From SXXK01 sp046074645 (GTDB lineage Bacteria; Planctomycetota; Planctomycetia; Planctomycetales; Planctomycetaceae), in the NCBI GenBank assembly GCA_046074645.1, contig JBJTOP010000145.1, forward strand, positions 1 to 10,389: a DNA stretch of 10,389 nt. Direction: 5' to 3'. Under the pieces are notes generated by a model, which saw only the letters and a program-made list of their open reading frames with translations, was not told the origin of the DNA and made no database searches. The translations under genes and the position numbers were made by a program. Shown here piece after piece: positions 7,288 through 10,389 of this stretch (position 1 is the stretch's first letter; each line of letters begins with the position of its first letter).

Positions 7288-7292
7288 AAGGA
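7288..7292 (+). promoter_or_regulatory. Shine-Dalgarno AAGGA for the VIT/VWA gene
   Basis: AAGGA sits 7 bases before the ATG at 7300, a standard spacing that fixes this start. It follows the heptamer array almost immediately, so the array length sets what lies just upstream of the ribosome site. Confidence 0.75.
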
Positions 7293-7299
7293 CCTTCCC

Positions 7300-9591
7300 A
7301 TGACCAGATTTCTGCCATGCATTTTCGTGCTGTTCAGTCTGATAGTGGGCTCTGAAGTCCACGCTCAGGTGGTGCCGGTGCCCCCACCGCGTCCGTTACC
7401 GATTCCGATTCCGACCGCTGGCTTCGAGATCAGCCGTGTGGACGTTCAGGCGGTGGTTCGTCAGCAGTCCGCACGAGTGCGAATCAGTAATGTTCTGAAG
7501 AACCCTGGTGACAGAACGATCGAGGCTTCGTTTCTGTTTCCGCTTCCGGATGATGCGGTGGTGGGCTCGCTGACGCTGCTGGTGGATGGCAGGGAGCTGA
7601 CAGGTGAGGTACTGAATGCCGCCGAGGCGCGGCGGATCTATGAAGCGACGGTGCGACGCCAAAAAGATCCGGCGCTGCTGGAGTATGCCGGAAGGCGACT
7701 GCTTCGCAGCAGCGTTTTCCCGATCCCGGCGGGTGCCGAGCGAACGATTGAGTTTGAATATGTCGTTCTGCCAGTGCTGCGTGGGACGCTGCAGGAACTG
7801 CGTCTGCCTCTGCGATCCGTGCGCGGCACGCAGGCATTAGGAGCTGCGGATTCAGCGCCGCTGAAGGTTCAGGAACTGAACGTTGATGTCACGCTGCACA
7901 CTGAAAAGCCCCTCACAACACTCTACAGTCCCTCGCACAATGACGTCAAAATCGGTGGCTCCGATCAGTCGAAGACGGTGTCGCTGCAGCAGAGAAATGG
8001 TGGAGTACCAAACGATTTTGTGCTGATGTTTTCGAATGACGGTCAGGATGGTATCCCCACGCTGCTGAGTTACCGTCGCAACACCGCTGAGCCGGGCTAT
8101 TTTCTGGTGCTGGCAGCGCCTGCGGATCAGGAGCCGCAGCCTGTTCCCGGAGGCCGCAACATCGTGCTTGTCGTTGATCGCTCGGGGTCCATGAGGGGTG
8201 AAAAGTTTGAGCAGGCCCGTCAGGGAATTCGCCGACTGCTGGAATCACTCAGGGCCGACGATCATTTCAATCTCGTGGTCTATGACAGCGATGTGGAACT
8301 GTTCAGAAATGATCTGCAGCCGGCCACTCCCGAGAATCTTCAGGCTGCTGCGGTGTGGGCCGATGCCCTGAGAGCACAGGGGGGCACCAACATCTCGGAA
8401 GGACTTGCGACAGCTCTGCGGCTGACTGCGAAAAGTGAACGGCCGTCGTGGGTCCTGTTTTTGACCGATGGACTGCCGACGGCCGGAGTCACGGACGAGC
8501 GAAAGATTGCGGAATTGTCTGTGCAGTCCAACACCGGTAATGCTCGAATTTTTTCGCTGGGTGTGGGCTACGACGTCAACACACGACTCCTTGACCGCCT
8601 CAGTGCCGCCCATCGCGGCCGTACGCGATATGTACTGCCAGGAGAACAGATCGACCGCGCCGTTGCCGCTCTGGAATCAGGCATTTCGAATCCACTGCTG
8701 ACGGATCTGCAGACAACGCTGACCGACGCCAGCGGCCGCGAACTTGAAGGTATCACCAGAACCTGGCCGAAGCAGCCGACCGATATTTATAAGGGTGAAG
8801 TGTTCGTGATGACAGGCCGCTATCGAGATCCGGGCACAGCTCAGGTGCGGCTCAAAGGCAGGCGGCACGGTGAGCAGATCGTGCTGACCGGAACAGGTGA
8901 ACTCACCGCACAGAGCAATGATTCTGCATTGTCCTTCGTGGAACGCCTCTGGGCAGCACGTCGAATAGCCGAACTCACAACGCAAATGGATCAGCACGGG
9001 GAGAACGACGAACTGCTCACTGAACTGCTGGAGCTTTCAAAACGTCACGGAATTCTGACGCGGTGGACGTCCTTCCTCGCCGACGAACGGCAAAATCTGG
9101 ATGCCATGACGGCGCTGCCACATCTGCGTGGCGCCGTGCGTGAGCAGGCTCGAAAGGTTTCCGGAGCTGACGCTGTGCAAAGCCGTAGTGGGTTACAGGA
9201 TCTGTTCGGTCAGTCCGGTTCCCTGCCGATCCAGCTGCCGACTTCAGGCAGCTATTCCGGACCCGGTCTCATCGGTGGTGGCGGCCCAGGTGTTGCAGGC
9301 AAGGCCGCCAGCAATGGGAGCGTCGCAGTGGATGGCGGTGAGTCCGACGATCTGACTCCCCGCGTCATCGGTGGAAGAACATTCTTCCGCAAACAAGGCT
9401 GCTGGATGGAAGTTTCGCTGACGCCTGAGGATCGGCTGGCGGCCAGGCAGATTCAACTGTTTTCAGACGAATACTTCGCGTTGACCGATAAGGACCCCGA
9501 GGCTGCAGTCTGCCTTGCCGAATTTGGTCAGCAGTCAGTCCTGATTCGACTCGGTGGAACCATCTACCTGATCGAAGCCGCACAGAGATAA
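7300..9591 (+). CDS. Secreted VIT and von Willebrand factor A domain protein
   Basis: Exported protein of 763 residues. Residues 1-22 are a signal peptide with likely cleavage after VHA (Ala22/Gln23). A Pro-rich spacer (about 25-39) leads to a VIT domain (about 41-165) with typical EASFLFPLPDDAVV and RSSVFPIPAG stretches. After a beta-rich linker comes a VWA domain (about 283-465) whose metal-ion site is complete: D293-x-S295-x-S297 in DRSGSM, T363 in GGTNIS and D390 in FLTDG. A Gly-rich linker (about 649-678) precedes a C-terminal module (688-763) starting RVIGGRTFFRKQGCWMEV. The VIT plus VWA pairing is that of inter-alpha-trypsin inhibitor heavy chains and many bacterial surface proteins. 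It suggests metal-dependent binding of another protein outside the cytoplasmic membrane; the ligand is unknown. There is no transmembrane anchor, lipobox or sorting signal. It appears to be a single-gene unit with AAGGA at 7288-7292. Confidence 0.95.
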   Translation: MTRFLPCIFVLFSLIVGSEVHAQVVPVPPPRPLPIPIPTAGFEISRVDVQAVVRQQSARVRISNVLKNPGDRTIEASFLFPLPDDAVVGSLTLLVDGRELTGEVLNAAEARRIYEATVRRQKDPALLEYAGRRLLRSSVFPIPAGAERTIEFEYVVLPVLRGTLQELRLPLRSVRGTQALGAADSAPLKVQELNVDVTLHTEKPLTTLYSPSHNDVKIGGSDQSKTVSLQQRNGGVPNDFVLMFSNDGQDGIPTLLSYRRNTAEPGYFLVLAAPADQEPQPVPGGRNIVLVVDRSGSMRGEKFEQARQGIRRLLESLRADDHFNLVVYDSDVELFRNDLQPATPENLQAAAVWADALRAQGGTNISEGLATALRLTAKSERPSWVLFLTDGLPTAGVTDERKIAELSVQSNTGNARIFSLGVGYDVNTRLLDRLSAAHRGRTRYVLPGEQIDRAVAALESGISNPLLTDLQTTLTDASGRELEGITRTWPKQPTDIYKGEVFVMTGRYRDPGTAQVRLKGRRHGEQIVLTGTGELTAQSNDSALSFVERLWAARRIAELTTQMDQHGENDELLTELLELSKRHGILTRWTSFLADERQNLDAMTALPHLRGAVREQARKVSGADAVQSRSGLQDLFGQSGSLPIQLPTSGSYSGPGLIGGGGPGVAGKAASNGSVAVDGGESDDLTPRVIGGRTFFRKQGCWMEVSLTPEDRLAARQIQLFSDEYFALTDKDPEAAVCLAEFGQQSVLIRLGGTIYLIEAAQR

Positions 9592-9603
9592 GCGCGGTGT
9601 TCA

Positions 9604-9618
9604 GCGGTCCCCAACCGC
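9604..9618 (+). terminator. Short hairpin after the VIT/VWA gene, weak terminator candidate
   Basis: GCGGT at 9604-9608 and ACCGC at 9614-9618 form a 5-bp stem around CCCCA, 13 bases after the stop codon. There is no T-tract, and a stem this short can occur by chance in GC-rich DNA. Confidence 0.2.
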
Positions 9619-9764
9619 CGGACAGGCACTCGATCGCTGCTGCGTCTCCAGCCTGAAAGCCCAGTTCTCAGCCTTGTCCCCGAAACGCGTCTCGCGCCGC
9701 ACAAAAATCCATCATCGCCCCATCCATGCGGCTGGTTTGCGAGCGGTCGGGCGGCAGCCCCCGG
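9619..9764. other. Intergenic stretch, nothing recognised
   Basis: No gene, RNA or promoter is recognised here. A small palindrome (CAGCC at 9755-9759, GGCTG at 9763-9767) lies at the border with the next repeat. Open frames on both strands run from here into the repeat and look spurious. Confidence 0.5.
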
Positions 9765-9974
9765 CTGTGTTTCGCACCGAAGGTGCGCGCGCTGGTAAGT
9801 GCGTTGTTGGGGCGTTGGCAGAGCTCTTTGCCCGCAGGCTGCCGCCCAATGGCGTTGACTTTCTGGCAGAAAGAGAATCTGGCTCCCCTCTCCCCGGACC
9901 GGGGAGAGGGGTCGGGGGTGAGCGGTGAAACGCGCCTGCCACGCGCAGCACGGACAGTGCAGGAGGATGCTGGA
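9765..9974 (-). repeat. GC-rich dispersed repeat, copy 2 (inverted relative to copy 1)
   Basis: Positions 9877-9974, read on the minus strand, match 1-98 with about 3 mismatches. The central palindrome is at 9885-9911. Beyond it the element continues, unlike copy 1, into a second module shared with copy 3: 9826-9858 is an exact 33-base reverse complement of 10101-10133, and a hairpin CGCACC-GAA-GGTGCG lies at 9773-9787. Similarity to copy 3 ends near 9765. There are no terminal target duplications that I can see and no transposase. Confidence 0.85.
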
Positions 9975-10007
9975 TTCACAGTGTCCTCGAAGTGTTGGCG
10001 AGGGGAC

Positions 10008-10183
10008 TGGCAGTGTTCTTTGACCCCTCACCCCCGTCCCCTCTCCCCTCGAAGGGGAGAGGGGGGATTGTGGGCGATTTTCGCGAGGATAGAGAGAACT
10101 TCAACGCCATTGGGCGGCAGCCTGCGGGCAAAGGGCCCTGGCGACGCCGTTGCCAGCGTGGGCACCTTCGTTGGGGAACACAG
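10008..10183 (+). repeat. GC-rich dispersed repeat, copy 3 (head-to-head with copy 2)
   Basis: The order matches copy 2 read on the opposite strand: a TGGCAG...CCCCTCACCCCC lead-in, the CCCCTCTCCCC / GGGGAGAGGGG hairpin (arms 10038-10048 and 10054-10064), the 33-base identical module (10101-10133) and a GCACCTTCG...AACACAG end. The hairpin arms are the same as in copies 1 and 2, but the loop is TCGAA instead of GGTCC. The rest is diverged, so this is a related but older or different subtype. Confidence 0.75.
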
Positions 10184-10389
10184 GATGGTGATGCGGGCGA
10201 TCGGCACGGATGTGTTTATTGAACGGGTGATTGAAGTGCTTTGCGCGGCTTTTCGCGGTGGGATGGTTCAAAAGGCTGCAAAAACGAGTCTGGCGGGTAA
10301 AAAAGCCCTCCGGTGCTCGTGTTCTGGTGCTATTTGTGTAGAGAGGTTCGAGGCATCAGCAGAGACGCCTTCCAATGTCCGGGGAGTCA
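10184..10389. other. Right-end intergenic stretch, nothing recognised
   Basis: No coding frame with a credible ribosome site or family resemblance is visible. A run of A at 10301-10306 is the only low-complexity feature. It may be upstream or downstream DNA of a gene beyond the window. Confidence 0.4.

Noticed and set aside
1..9974. Composite transposon bounded by the inverted repeats
   Set aside because: There is no transposase or integrase, the enclosed genes include the core housekeeping gene smc, and a third related copy lies outside the pair. The dispersed-repeat explanation is simpler.
9564..10031. Minus-strand open frame of 155 residues through repeat copy 2
   Set aside because: Most of its length is the repeat itself, and the peptide is low complexity with no family resemblance.

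Overview
The window looks like a chromosomal segment from a planctomycete (Planctomycetota), probably of the Planctomycetales. The evidence is indirect: a VIT plus von Willebrand A secreted protein, a FlgI-type envelope lipoprotein fused to HEAT-like repeats, an SMC with an enlarged hinge, and intergenic DNA crowded with GC-rich palindromic repeats and a heptamer tandem array. The 60-base lines I counted run from about 50 to 63% G+C. Genus and species cannot be read from the sequence.

Layout. Positions 1-130 hold a GC-rich dispersed repeat (copy 1). Positions 131-454 are non-coding and contain a candidate promoter (359-388). Three genes follow, all on the + strand. (1) 455-2836 encodes a 793-residue lipoprotein. 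Its FlgI (flagellar P-ring) fold appears to be interrupted by HEAT-like helical repeats, and it ends in a long acidic, Ser/Asp-rich tail. (2) 2880-6854 encodes a complete 1324-residue SMC condensin ATPase, 43 bases downstream and probably in the same transcript. (3) 7300-9591 encodes a 763-residue secreted VIT/VWA protein, separated from smc by a 445-base intergenic region. That region holds a hairpin just after smc, a REP-like pair of nested palindromes and nine heptamers that stop 3 bases before the Shine-Dalgarno sequence. Positions 9592-10389 contain no convincing gene. They hold repeat copy 2 (minus orientation, about 97% identical to copy 1 over 98 bases) and a diverged copy 3 (plus orientation).

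Function. SMC compacts and segregates the chromosome in the cytoplasm. The FlgI-like protein and the VIT/VWA protein are predicted to be exported and act in the envelope. No flagellar genes, no scpA/scpB and no partner genes of a VIT/VWA system are visible, so the three products need not work together. The first two are linked only by close spacing.

The points most worth a second look are the split FlgI/HEAT architecture, the repeated switch from G-rich to C-rich coding strand inside each of the three genes, the heptamer array in the leader of the VIT/VWA gene, and the inverted and compound repeats that flank the block. I see no CRISPR array, transposase, tRNA, rRNA, phage gene or obvious defence system.
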